Source of the DNA: Capitella teleta
Lineage: Eukaryota > Annelida > Polychaeta > Capitellidae
Direction of reading: 5' to 3'
Length of the DNA stretch: 64,000 nt
Assembly: GCA_000328365.1 (NCBI GenBank)
Contig: KB311061.1
Location: forward strand, 453,564-517,563
Under the pieces are notes generated by a model. That model was not told where the DNA came from, did not search any database, and worked only from the letters and a program-made list of their open reading frames with translations. This document shows positions 23,534 through 37,269 of this stretch, piece by piece (position 1 is the first letter of the stretch; every line of letters begins with the position of its first letter). Both the position numbers and the translations under genes were made by a program.

Positions 23534-26500
23534 AGAGGTCCTGTTTAACTTTTGGTCTCCGAGACTTGCTTTTTCAGTTCAATGAATGCACTGGATAAAA
23601 GAGACCCTAATTTTGGCTGCTTATCAATTGAAACGCTTGACCAACCTGACCTTTAGCAAATACTTTGATGTCCCTGTATGGCGTCGTCACTCGTATAGAG
23701 CTCCTCTGCGCAATTCATTACACTACGTAAAAACTGAAAGGCAAGGTTACAGCGACACGGTTGCAGCAGGCAACTGAAGCCGCCGCTTTCTCAATTCGGA
23801 GACAACGTCACATAAAAAAGAAATTCGGAGCTATCGTTCCTGGAAATTCATTTATAAAACAATCCCCAGTTTTGTGCCACTTGGTCCTAAAAGGAAAAGC
23901 TTGGCCGGTAACACTAGACTCCAATCATTCATTACAGCTATGCACTCAATGGTGTTACTCGTTTGTTCATGTACTGCATATATCTAAAGTCGTGATTATC
24001 ATCAGTTGGTTATAATGATATATAATACTATTTAATCAATGCTTGAGAGGCCATGCAATATTAGGGTGGTGCGTGGTACAGGTGCTCTTGCGATTGGATC
24101 ATGACGCCAGAGGATCACGGCCAGAATCGGTGCGGCAACATGCGCATTAATCATTCAAGGATTAGAGGCGAATTGGCCTAAGGTCTCTCTCTCTCAGCGA
24201 CGCCCATGCGCAGTCGTGCTTTCTGAGCAAGATGTGTGCATGGCTGATCGATGCAGCTCAGAGGATGGTCAGGGCATGTGTGTCTTCCTCCTTGAAACTG
24301 TAAGCTGCGACAAGCACCTTTTTATGCTGTAAATTCAACATTAAACATGATCTCTTGATATTACCGTGAATTAAGGGATAATTCACGGGAAGGAGGTGAT
24401 GATGCTATGGTTGATAATGTTCAAGCAAATATGAAGTCAAATAACCAACGAGACGAATTTATTATTATTATTATTTATTTATGCAATCATAATGTTAGGG
24501 GTGATAAAAGCGTTATGATTATGATAAGGAACATCGAAGAAAAAAGAAAAAAAGAAAAAAAAAAAAAGATCGAGTCACAATGGGGTGAAGCTGCATTCTA
24601 CAGTTATATAATCATATCACTATTAACATAATTTCATTCAGATTGTTTTTGCTTCGTTACCACTGTGGTTTTGGTACGATAAATGTCAACAATAATTTCA
24701 AATTCAGTCGAAAACCATGTTTTATTTTCATGAAAAAAAACAAAAACAAAAACAAAAACAAAAAAAACAACAACAACAACAAACGAAAAGGTAAACAAGG
24801 TAAATTCAAAAACACAAGAGTATTAATTCATTTATGGCTGATGTTAAACGTTATGCTTGCTCCAGCGGCAATAATTATGCTCCTAAATTGCTCGGCCATC
24901 TCGTAAAAATAATCCTCGTGAAATAAGCTTTTTTTTTTTTCCTTTAAAATATAACATGGTCGTTGTCACAATTGTTGTTATCGCCAACTTCATTATGCGC
25001 CATCATAACTGAATAGTTCTTATTTGGTCTGTTCCTGCAGACGCAGAGCTGGATTTCGTGAACGCTGAAACTTTATATCGTCTTTATTTTGCTTTACTCG
25101 AATGTAGCAACTACGTGGCATCTGTCATATTCGAATAAATCATTATAATACGGTAAGGTTTGGTTTTTGATCTCTGTTAATCCTTAAAAGTCGAGAAATA
25201 TACGGCACTTGATGACCTTTGACCCTTTGAGTCAAGCAGACATGATAATATTTTACTTATCACAATGTTCATCCCCCACTTCGTACATGTAATGCATATT
25301 TTCACAACATATAAATCAAAGCCTAAAGTTTCTCTGACATTTGATGTCAACATCAAATTCTGGTTGTGGTACGCATAATTGCCGACTGAAAATTGAGGCG
25401 GCGCCATCGTGCAGACCATCTTTGTGCTATTCTTCCACATGTCTCATTTTAACACTTGATCATAACGTCGAATGAGGGAAGGCGTTATGCAATTGCATTT
25501 TGAGACTTAAACATTAAGTGAATAGCGAGAGTGATCTATGCCATTTTTAATTTTGTTTATTTATACTCGTTATTTATGCACGATTCACTCAAATACACAA
25601 GGCTGATTGGCTGACAGACTCACTGAGTGGTATAATTGGTGATAATTTAATTTGTAAGGTTTATCAAATTAGCATTTCCAGAAACAGCAAAAGCTCCAAA
25701 GAACAGATGCTGTTTTGAATTACGTGATATCGCCGTTTGCATACAAATACAATTATACTACACATACAAATTAATCATGCATCTACATGTTGCTATTTTT
25801 TTGCGACGAACCTGGACAAATGGCTATAGGCATGCCTACCAAGGTTGCACGAACAATGCTGCCAGTGAGGTAACTTTACCCGAAGCAGGTGGCGTCCTGT
25901 AATTCTGATATAAGGGTCTTTTGCAAATGGTCCTTGTCAGGGCAGAAAACGATACGCCCCGATCAATCCAAGGCTCTTGTTATGCGATGCCATTCCCAAT
26001 GCAGCGAATGGCTTCTTCTTTCCACTGAGCTTCCCTTTCGACAAATGAAAGAATGTGATATCGATGTCTCTTATCTTTATGTGAGAGCTTCAGTCAATGA
26101 ATTTAATATTATCTTGAACCCTTAAATAGTGCACGCTTTAGGTGCTGAGGGTTTGACAAGTTCATCTGTCTTCATTCCAGATGCTGTCAAACAATTGCAT
26201 CATTGATATTAGCGATTAAATGCATGTAAAACACAGAACCCTTATCCTTGAGAGTTTTGTTTCACACGACTTAGTTTGAGTTACCTGTTCATATCGGTGA
26301 TAGAGCATTAGACATTCAATCCATAATATTTAAGAGGGTTGATTCCCTTGTGGGGGAATGCATATCGAAGAAAATTCATTCGGGTCGGAATTCAATTCGT
26401 GTGCCAAACGTTTGTTGTTACCGCATTTCATAACACTTTCTTACAACATCTGATCGAGGATTTTAATTACATAAGTATACTGCTTGTCTATTGGCATTGC

Positions 26501-26906
26501 TGTGAAAAAAAAAATAAATGAAATTCCGTCGACAACATATTTAGTTAACATGGAAATTCTGTTAGGGAGGTGCATTAAAAATAATGACCATTTTCATCAT
26601 TCGATCAGAGAGCCGCTCAAAATAATTATTTTGTAACAATCATATGATAAATATTATACATACACTAGGGGTATCTGTTGATGCCTTAAAATTTTGCCTA
26701 ATCTGCTAACTCAGTTTATTATATTGTATCAGTATGTCTCTGAGAATTTACTCGAGTGGCAAACTATATAAATAAATAATTAAAGTGAAATAACTAGTTC
26801 TTTATTTATATCAATATTCACCGCAGTGCTGAAAGTCGCTCTCCATATATGTATTTTTTGGATTATAAGGTTCATATTCAAAGTCCCGACTTAAGAGACT
26901 GTACTT
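23534..26906. other. intergenic, no gene seen
   Basis: Low-complexity A-rich stretches occur at about 24,536-24,568 and 24,735-24,790 ((AAAAAC)n then (AAC)n). No supported gene was seen. The frames across the A-rich repeats are low-complexity lysine/asparagine runs. Confidence 0.5.
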
Positions 26907-26982
26907 TGGTGTGTTGGATAGTAACCCAGGGTGACCTTACCCTTGGATTGCAAGTTCAACTCTCTACCACTGGGCCAAACAG
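26907..26982 (-). mobile_element. tRNA-like relic (SINE head or tRNA pseudogene)
   Basis: On the minus strand, TTTGGCCCAGTGGTAGAGAG matches a tRNA A-box and D-arm. CTTGCAA sits where an anticodon loop would be, between partly complementary 5-base arms, and GGGTTACTATCC lies at the T-arm position as a degraded B-box. The spacing fits a tRNA of about 73 bases, but the B-box and anticodon stem carry mismatches. It is therefore a relic rather than a working tRNA gene. It differs from the 23-kb SINE family. Confidence 0.5.
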
Positions 26983-29740
26983 GTAAACAGTATCGACAAA
27001 TTATTGGCTGTATCCATGCATAAGTAATTATATGCATATACGTTGATAGTTATATAACTCTATTATAATGATTTGCAAATATTCATATTTCCAGCATAAT
27101 ACTACAAAATATCACTAATCGACAAAGTGACGTCTATCGGGAAAATAAAATATTGAAGGCGAATCATCTTGTTGTGATATATATTTATTTTTCTTCTTAA
27201 ACGTTAAAATACCACAAAAGGATCGTGGAACACGTTTTTAGGTAGCAGTTATACCTATTTTGGACTAATTGATTTCATTAAAACTTAATTGGCACAAATA
27301 TGCGAATTGACATGAAAATGTGTTTGTTAAATAAAATTGGGTGCACCATTAGAATCACCTAGACACCTAGAGGTGACCAAAAAGCAATGAAATACCTATA
27401 AAAAATGCTGTAAATATGGAGGAATAATTATTAACAATAAAGAGATTGAACTTTAATCATACACAAATATCCTAACTTTTCCCCAAAATACAAACCCCTA
27501 TTCAATTTCTATACCCCAAAATATCCATAGCGCCCTTTTAGTGTGCAAGGTGGTACCTTCACCCCATTGTATAATAAGATGTCTGGGTAATTCTAAAGGT
27601 GCTCCAATAATTGCATAATTCATTCAATGTTTTTCAATGCTTATTAATGTTTAATAAGCCGAAGGAAAATTAATATATGCCAGCACTAGTGCTCGGTTAT
27701 GGCATTCATTTGATATATACATGTTTGTTATCATCAAAATGTTATAAGCACATATATTTTGCTTTGATGCGTCGATCGACGAGAAAATTATCGGATATAT
27801 CCGTCGATGATCATTAGTCTAAAATCGATATTGAATTAACGAGTAAATCAGCAGTTTGCCGAATGTTGACGAAATGTTGATCCCTGCTTCACTGAAATTG
27901 GCGCTAGAGGCGATCTTGTGACTTTCTGGGGAATTCAGTGCTTGCAATTTTTATTTGGAAATCTAAACTTTATTCGAGTAAAAAAAAAAAATGACTTTCT
28001 GGGATAACGTGTTCTATGTTAGGCTGATAACTTTTCGAGTCACCGAATATATTCATGAGCTGAGCGTGTCGTCACCAGTTGTAGCGATATTACTTGTTCA
28101 CATCGAACAAACAGTGTAGGGTTTTGCATGCTGAGCGATCAGTGCTACATAAGTTCTCTTAACGTATTGTGACATTTGGATGCGTACATCAAACATGAGA
28201 ATGGTATTAAAGTTGGATACTGTGAGACAGATAGTCTGGGAATTGAACTATATATTTTTGAACCTGGCTTGGCTATTATGGTATGCACAATAATACATGT
28301 ACATGTAGTAACACTGGCCCATGGTTTGATAACTGTTTTTATTCGACTATATGATTACGTGGTCTGCGTCACTATAGTAACATATTCTATATCATGTTTA
28401 TTATCACGAACAAACAAAAATATTACGCCATCTTGTGACTACGCTTTTCGTGAGCACTTTTAATGAAAACTATCACCGGTGTTTTTCCTTATGCAGTACA
28501 CTAGTATGCGCTAAGCCTAATAATGTGGAGTTGGTATACGTCAGGGGTCCGGGCCCACACCTTACAGGGCGAGGGCAAACAGTAAACCAGAGTAGCCCGC
28601 GGGTCAAGGAAAATGCAGAACGGATAGAAAGACAAATAACTCAATGATTGGCCCAAATTATAAGCATGCTGACGGATTCCTCACTTGGCCGCCAAATTGA
28701 AAGTGTTTAGTGTATCCAAATTCTATCAAGCGTCGAAAGCGCGCAGTAACTGTAGGCGGGGAGGGGTCCGGGGAAACAACCCGGGACAATTTTCGTGGGA
28801 ATGCTCTGCTTTAATGCTCTGGTGAAAACCCTGAGTAATTTTGCATGTAAAACATGATGTCGATTATCAAAGACTAATGAGGAGATTCTGGCTTCATGGA
28901 ACACAACGTGAGCCTAATCAGGTCCATGAAGTGTGCGTATTTTTTTGCTGCCAAAGCCGTTCCTCCGGGGGCCAAGGTTTTCAAAGTGGCAATTCTGACT
29001 TCGGCAGTAATATCCTTGCAATAACTACGCAAATTCATTAGGTGCAGAATATGGCTATTTTACGTTTCATTCGCGCATTGAACTCGATATAATGTATAAA
29101 TGTATATCTCACGGATATCTCCAAAATCAGTCACATGATTCATATTTACGACTAACACCATAATTTAGCGGATATTCTTATTGCTCAAGCATGGATTTTA
29201 TTGTATCTTATTATTTATTGACGTCGGATATCCTTTAAACATTTTATCTGAAACTGATAACCAGTTGTTCTATCTAACATCGAGAGTCAAACTCTCAAGA
29301 CCTTGAGCAACTCTACGCCATAAACATATTCGATGTTCAATTTTGACCTCTCACCTGACCCCAATCGGTATTCTAATTGCTCTTTATAATTATGCGACGC
29401 ATGCATTGGCTAATCTTCTCGCAACCCATATAAACTCGAGCAATATATTGCTTGGCCTACTCACTTCTCAGTTACTAGTACGTATCATCAACATTGCGAT
29501 CACCAATGATGTGGAGTAATACAGATGGAGCATCGAATGGGAATTCAGCTCTGAAAATATGCTCGCGAGATTGGCTTTTGGCGGTAGTCTCTGTGAAGTT
29601 CCGGTGCGTTATGGCTCTCGCTTAATGGTAATCATAACGTTCTCCATTGTAAGTCAGCCTACATAAAATACTACTAATTCTCTGTAGAACGCATTACATT
29701 TCACAGGACGAGTACTTGTCAAAAGGATACTAAAATTTCA
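26983..29740. other. intergenic, no gene seen
   Basis: AT-rich. A TATATAAACT-like box near 29,430 precedes a short ATG frame at about 29,509, but nothing else supports a gene. No repeats beyond simple A-runs were recognised. Confidence 0.5.
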
Positions 29741-31150
29741 GAGAAAAACGTATTATTTTAATTTTAAGATCAGTGTTTTTTCTGTATTTTGGTTGAGAGA
29801 AAGAGAGACAGAGAGAGATTGTTTTTCGAATGAGAGCCATGAGATTTATTTGATGATGGGATCAGATAAAATTATGAAATGAGAAAAACAAATTGAAGAC
29901 AGTAGGACAAAAATTAATTAAAGAAGAAAAGATTAATAATGGAATGCATAAAAAAAGGCCATTGAGTGCAATTTATGTTGAACTTTCTGCCGAGTTAAAT
30001 TCAGAGGTTTTGCACTTTTCAATTCATTTAAAAGAAATGTAAGTGGCATCAGAATGATAAGGAGATATACATGATAAATTTTTTAAATTTAAAGATAAAT
30101 TTACCTTTTTTTTCTTTATTTGTCACATTGTATATGAAGCACGAGTAAAATAAATGAAGTCTCTCTCTCTCTCTCTAAAAGGGTAGATTCCTGAATTGAA
30201 GAGTATAGGCCCTGATGGAATAATCAGGTGCTATAATTATTAATAATAACATTATTCTAATTATTTAAGCATTTCCACAGTCTTCTCAGATTTCCAGATA
30301 CAGAAATCTGAGAAGGGTAAAAAAAATCTTCTTCAGTCTACACACAAATTGAACATGGGAGATTTCTCAAATTACACATCAAATAATACTATAAACATAA
30401 TTTTCCAAATGTATGGGTTGAAAAGGAGAGACATTCTTCACAAGCCAAAAGATAAAGGAAATAAATTTAAAATGCATGCATTTTAACAGCCAAATCTAAT
30501 TAAGTTGTTACACATGAAATAAATTATAAAGTAGAAAACTGTTATATATAAGCAGTAAAAATAAAAGGAGAAAAATTGTATCAAGTGGAATTGGTAGAAA
30601 TTTAAATGATTATTTATGAGCTATTAAATGGCAAATCACAAATGCATTGAGGCAATATCTTGGTTTTAGGATCAGTAATTGATTATGATTAAAATTGAAA
30701 GGCACTAAAAATAATATACTTCTTTCAAATTGAACAGTGAACTCTCAAGCAAATTGTGAACATGTAAAAAAAATAAAAATGGAGAAGTAATAAAATTGGA
30801 TTTTTAGAGATGAACCCAGACATGATGGCTCACTGCTAACTTGAACAGTGAAAGCAAATTTCTAAAATATGTTCTCCTCAGCAATAATTCTGTCAACTTG
30901 ATCGGATCTCTGAAAATAAAATTTCAAATGAATGTCAATCAAATGTATATTTCATTCTTATTGGGGTGGGGATTTAACCTGTGAAAATAGAACCACAATA
31001 ATCAGGAGAAAAATAAACCTAAACACAAATAAAGGTTCTTTAAATTAATACCCATAATATTACGTAGTGTATATTTATTTTTTAATTGGGTTCAGGAGAA
31101 ATTCGGTTTTGGCACAGTTTTTCAAGGAATTTAAATGTTAACTGAATATA
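29741..31150. other. compositionally distinct A-rich block
   Basis: The plus strand is markedly rich in A and purines (many AAAAT, GAAAA and AGAGA stretches) and almost free of CpG and of long open frames. It contains the inverted repeat at 30,282-30,315 and a (CT)n patch near 30,161-30,176. It lies next to the first assembly gap. The cause is unknown; it may be a decayed repeat. Confidence 0.4.
30282..30315. repeat. perfect hairpin, 13-base arms
   Basis: CTTCTCAGATTTC and GAAATCTGAGAAG are exact reverse complements around an 8-base loop. It lies inside the A-rich block. It is too short for a canonical microRNA precursor. Confidence 0.9.
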
Positions 31151-31257
31151 TGAAAATTTTAATAAGAAACCAGTGCTGGTGTATTATCAGATAAAGAGCT
31201 TACGTGTTCTCAATTTGGGAATCAATCCTCCAATTTCTGGACACCAAACATCACTGT

Positions 31258-31307
31258 NNNNNNNNNNNNNNNNNNNNNNNNNNNNNNNNNNNNNNNNNNN
31301 NNNNNNN
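31258..31307. other. assembly gap (50 N)
   Basis: A run of exactly 50 N, a placeholder of unknown true size. Confidence 1.
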
Positions 31308-33832
31308 CTCTTCAAACACTTCACACTGTAGTTGCAGGTGTAGGCCAGTAGGGCCTAGGTATAGCTGTCACAGTGATGTGCAGGCACTGATGCTTGAGAA
31401 GCTATATATTATTATGTGAATAATCATTTATAAATTTACCGATGAAAGGTTGTTGGCGAATTGTGGTGATATCGGTTTGAACAACTGACAACGACACATT
31501 TGCGTGTCATGATCTCTCAATCGGGAAAATCTTCGAACGTCGAATAAGCAACAGAACCAGACGCCGGAAGTGTTCGATGGAAAAGTGCGTTATGATATCA
31601 CCATCAGAACACACTTTTTACGCGCGCAATACGGTAATGCGTAAACCAATCAGAAATGCGGAATAGGTAGTCTACCGTAGACCTACTCAAACTCTGTAAA
31701 AGTACAGTGCCACTTCCTTTTGCTTGCTACTTCCGATAGTCTCAGCGCCGTTGACACACACTGGCCAATAGGAATAGTCCATCTATAGAGTCCATATCAT
31801 TGGCGATCACATTACTTAACTTAACCGACTTAGCTATAACGTACAGTATGTATTACTACCTCTATGATTGCGACCGTGTGTCAAAATTCTTGTAAATTTG
31901 ACGGCATCATTACGTCGGAATCAGAATGTAGCACGGACATTATGATTTCGCGTTATGGTGTACATATTTCCACTCTCAACACCGGCGTGATTGAACACAC
32001 ATTTTCTGCTGGGGCATTCGGTTGTCCTTACTTATTCAACTCATTGGCCCATTTGGACGGCGAATAAACATGACGAGACCTTATTTTGCTTCGTTCAACT
32101 GAGTGGTGTCATAGGGTTGAAGAGAAGGTGCTGTTTCACTTCTGGTCGAGCAACATGTCAACGATTGGCTCCCCTCCCTCAGGGAGTTATACAATACACA
32201 CATCAGACTTGCGGCAGTTCATTCTGTGAATGCTGCTCTATATTGTCTCGGGCTGTATGTCAATGTCAATTGATGTAAGGGACGCTCACTATATTCCGGC
32301 GCAGTGGGAAGTGTTCTCAGGTGATCACAATAGTTTCATAGAGGATATATATCAAAATTTATGTTGATAATGGACTGCAAGTATTCGCCCCTGGTTTCAG
32401 TTCTTGGAAAGCTGGCATAATTATATGCCACTTTCAGGGAATCGGATCTTTGTTTTGTGGCAGAGGTACCTATTACCTATGACCGGGTCATTAATCGGAA
32501 CGTATACTTCACAACTTCTTACTAATTGGATTGCCTTAAGAGTATTTAATGTACGAGCGTAGAGCAAGCTATCAAAGACTCGATAAACAAAATGTTATAC
32601 TTGAACTATAGTAATATACTTTAAAGAGTCTGCACTGACTGTGCTGACTTCACTGTACCGTATTATTTCTTAGTGCCTTCATATCCTCTGAAATACATCA
32701 ATATTTTATGAAAACACAAGTGACATCATTATTACTACCATTTGCTCACGCCGCACGCGTAACCCATATTACATATATCCTTGACAGAAGTGATCAAGCA
32801 CCTTGTTAGCTTCACTGGAAGATGCCTTTCGTTAACAATACACCACACTTCAAGTCCCAGCGATGCGTTTACTTATGGTCATTGACACTATTTCCAGATT
32901 CGCAGCTTTCACTCCCATTTTCCTGATACCATTGTGTGTTCTGTGGGAATCCATCTATTGGTTACATGATTGTATATACCCTCTAACTTGATACTTATCG
33001 AGTTAATTTCGACCCATGTCCATATTATTCTCCACATCAATAATAACCATAATGGGCATACTAATAGCACTCAAATGGTGCGTGCAAACGACATTGGTGA
33101 TCAAGAGATGTTCAATATCGCTCTGCCTGCAACCGCACATTGAATATTCTGTTCCTTTTCCCTTCCATGCATAATTGCCAATGCCAGTATTGCTCAACAA
33201 CCTCTTTGCTGTCTTGCATCTTTGTATTCACTTTGCAGCGCTTATTAGATGTTACATGAAGTTCATCGAATGATAGGTCTTGTGAATAATGCAAGCCTCG
33301 TGTTATGTGCCCATATTGCCCGAACGGCCTTGCCAACAATCGATTTCATTAGGATTGATATTGGAAGCATAATATGCGTGAATTGATTCAGTTGCGTGCT
33401 TTTAATTAAGGATGCCCCTCGATTCCTCACTGCGAAGACGAAATGAACAAAGCTCACTTGTCTCGCATAATCTTCCCAGATCGATATATCTGATCCATTG
33501 GTAATGCTGAACATTCATAATTGCATTCAACGCAAATCGGCGGATAACGAGATACTTTGAGTGACTTGAGAGCTGCATTAATTGCAAGCATCAGACCCTG
33601 GACCACCAATTTGCTTGATTCTGGAGCAGGGGATGGGTGAAGGACACAGGTAAATTAAACCGATCAGCAAGATCAGGCCCAGGCGGCTGTTTATGGGATT
33701 GGGAGTAAATTGTGCGGCAATCTTATTCATGCACACAAGAATCAAGACTCGAATAATCATGGTATACATATTATGATATGCATACCTACCTATGTTATAG
33801 GCGGGAAGACTCGGTGCTCCATTTCAGCCATT
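31308..33832. other. intergenic, no gene seen
   Basis: No supported gene or repeat family. Several overlapping minus-strand frames at 33.0-33.8 kb have no domain content. Confidence 0.5.
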
Positions 33833-34129
<297 letters not shown>

Positions 34130-36880
34130 TAAATATTAATTGTAAGCATTACATGTTCTTTTGGGGGAGTACACTTATAATCTTTTACATAGTCATCATG
34201 TCCTTTGTTTCAATCCCGGCAAATACTGTTATCAGATGTCCCTGAATCTTTGATCCCTAAGGCGACGACTGTCAGGAAATCGTGAAGAATCCATGTACGT
34301 GATGCTCGTGACTGAGCAAAGTGACAAAGTGAGTGGATAAACAACTGTTCGGCGGTTTCCGGTGACCTTTCGGCTGGTTTCGTTCGTGTGTTCTTGGCTC
34401 CAAGACACGTTCTTAAGCGTGGATCCTAACCATTCGTAAAAGATCCAATTATGCTTCAATCAATACACTCGAATGTTCTGCGGGTTTTTGCTCCTCAGAT
34501 GCCGGGCTTTTTGTCAGCCAACCGGAAGAGAAACAACACGCCATTGGTGTTACCCTGCCAGCTGTCTGTCTCTGGGTCCTTCCTAGCGACGCCAGTCATC
34601 ATTGACGCCTAGACAATTTGATATAAACGCAATAAACTCTTGCCATTGACCCCACTGCAGCCAGGGCAGCTTCGAGTCTGATTAACGACTAACACGCATC
34701 TATCATATTTGCAGCCTGGCCTTACAAGGAGTGTTTTTATAGCGTCCCCATTCAATACAATCCGGATTGGGACGAACCCCTTTTTCCCTTCTTTCCTTGC
34801 GTGGGATTCCATCATGGATTCCCTCTTTGGGCTGCGCATGATCTGATCGAGAATAGCGCTTCCTGTGGAATCATAAATGCACTTTATTTTCTTATTTTCA
34901 ATGCAGCTGCTATAAGTTGCGTTGCGTGATGGAATAACACAATATAGCTGTACAATATATCTATTTATAACTCAACTGGAATGTTGTCATTGTTTGCACA
35001 CAAAAAAAAACGATAAAACTTGACATCAGTCTGATCGAGACAAGAACAGGGTAAATGTTAAGAAGAAAAGAATGTTTTGAAACAATAGCAACATGGTTGT
35101 TATGCACATGCATAATTACTATACTATTATTGTGTTCATATATTGCATCATAAAAGTTATTTATAGAATGAGACGATGCCAATATAAAATGACATTTTTA
35201 TTATGAGCGTGAATAATAATGATCGAATCCAATCATATCGACTGTAAACTTGTTACCATTTGCACATCTGGAGCGGAAAAAAGTACCATTTAAATTTCGA
35301 CAATCGAATACATGGGAAGTCCTAATCGCTTATGATATTCGCCATTCTTTGGTTATGAGCATTGACACCAATATTCGTGTGTAATTACTCAAACTACCTG
35401 CGCACATATTCCTCAAATCTCGGAGAAAAGAATGTATGTAACGTTCCTGGTTTAATTGGAGGAATAACCAGCAAGGGGTCAAAATAAAAAAAGTACTTTT
35501 TATCATGGTCAGAAAATCCCAATCCTCAGACTCACCCGCCAATAACGCATGAGATAATTTTTGGGCCAAATTTTTCGACGAGACTCATCTGTGGAGTGTT
35601 AATTGGTACAACCCTCAATCAGCTTTCGGCCATTGTGGGGAGGCGGAAGGCGGTGAGGGATTTTGGAAATCAGTTCATCTCATAAAATAATGTCAATTTT
35701 GGCGACAAACATGGCAATGCCGAGAGTTCCCTTTCTTTCTTCAAGAAGTTTGCAATGACCATTAATAAGGTTAGGTTGAGCCTTATTTTACTGAAATTTC
35801 TAGATTTTCCGGATATGTCAGTTCTGTCGTTTTTCTGTCACTCTAAGGCATTCAGAACGTAGATCTGGTTTCTTATGTTACATGACTCATTTGTTGCTTG
35901 TTGATACGCTAGCTGTATCCGATTTGGCGGTCGGTGACCCTTGGATTAACTCCACGCTCCTGAAGGCCTCTGGGTATTCCTATTCGCCGAGTCTTCGAAC
36001 GGGAAGGTGTCAGCCTTCCCAGAGTGCAATTTTTAAGGTCTGATTGCTTTCGAGTAAAGCATTCGTTGGAGAATTTTGAATTTCATAGTCTATCAAAGTC
36101 ATCTGGTTATGGAGGTACTCGAAAGGAAGTATACCTGAATTGATGGATTGGCTGCGTAAGGAATATAATTTTGGATGGCGATGGGTTTGAAAATTAAGAT
36201 AGTTGACTTGCGCCCGGTGTATAATATATCTTTACACCCAAACATGGATTGTTAACTATTATGCCGACCACCATTATTACACGCGTGTCATTAGTCCGAG
36301 GATGTGCCTTGCTTGCTATGCGTATATCATAGAACATTGAGTTGCGCAGAAGATCCGGATGAGATGTTTTGTTTGATAACTATGTTGCTTTGGATAGATG
36401 AGGGAAATCTCGGAGCGTCCAATATCCGTCATGAAAGCGACGTTTCTCTTTGCTTGCATAGCGACGCGTTATAAATCACAACTCTGGCGCTGGTTCGTGT
36501 CAAATCCGGTGCCTTTGTCGCCTCATTGTTCGCTTTCACTGAAGAATCCTCTGGCATAGCCGCCTTCCTCAGGTCAGCGCTCCTGAGTCGAGCAGCTCTT
36601 GACCTGGCGGGCTGCAAGTGCTCTTTCTGCAAGGACCATGAGGGCCTTTATACGCAAACGCCATGAATTGTCCTAATGCCTATGAAGAAACCCACAACAG
36701 CGAATTACAAAGACCCTGGGACTCGACTAGACAGTGCCAGACAATCATGTACAATTCATGTTGCGCATTTAAAAGGAAGGTCGCAAATATATTCAAGTTT
36801 TTTTGTGCGCTTTCGTTGGCTTTTGCATGCATTTAACTCCCACACTGTCTTGGGAAGAAAAAAAATGAAGGTCGCATGAG
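34130..36880. other. intergenic, no gene seen
   Basis: No splice-supported exon was recognised. The part near 36,430-36,640 is CpG-richer and includes GTTATAAAT at about 36,469, but no coding signal accompanies it. Confidence 0.45.
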
Positions 36881-37269
36881 GAGAAAAAAGCCAGGTTGCC
36901 CTCAGCAGCGTCGGCTTCAATGTATAATGAGTACGGAAACGAGGCTCTCTTACGTGAACGCATTAAAACTGGCATCTACACTGCATGCCACAAACTGAGG
37001 TTCGCGACCAAGTCAACAGAGAGAGGGATCGTTTCCGCCGAACGGAGAAGCAGCGGCCACGCATCTCTTATCGATTGCGCCTGAACCAGCGTCGTCTCAT
37101 TATGCGCTGGAGCCGGTCGCTGCTCAGCCGGAGTCCGTACGACGTACACCAAGAGGGTCTGCTTGTGCTCCTTTTCCCTCGACTCACGCACCGTCGCTGC
37201 TGCTGCTGCCGCAACTACGATATAAAGCGGCTTGATTTGCTATTTTATGACATAGAAAGCGAATCGTTG
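36881..37269 (+). promoter_or_regulatory. CpG-rich block with TATA-like box and splice donor; possible promoter or 5' exon
   Basis: CpG dinucleotides are far denser here than in the flanks. A TATAAAG box lies at 37,221-37,227, and a strong donor (TTG|GTAAGC) closes the block at 37,269/37,270. This combination would suit an untranslated first exon, and DIRAS about 10 kb downstream does need one, because its coding exon starts with a splice acceptor. The link is pure inference; the box-to-donor distance (about 50 bases) would leave a very short exon if this TATA were used. Confidence 0.25.

Noticed and set aside
29429-29625. TATA-like box followed by a 39-codon ATG frame
   Set aside because: No domain, signal peptide or splice partner; TATA-like strings are frequent in this AT-rich DNA.
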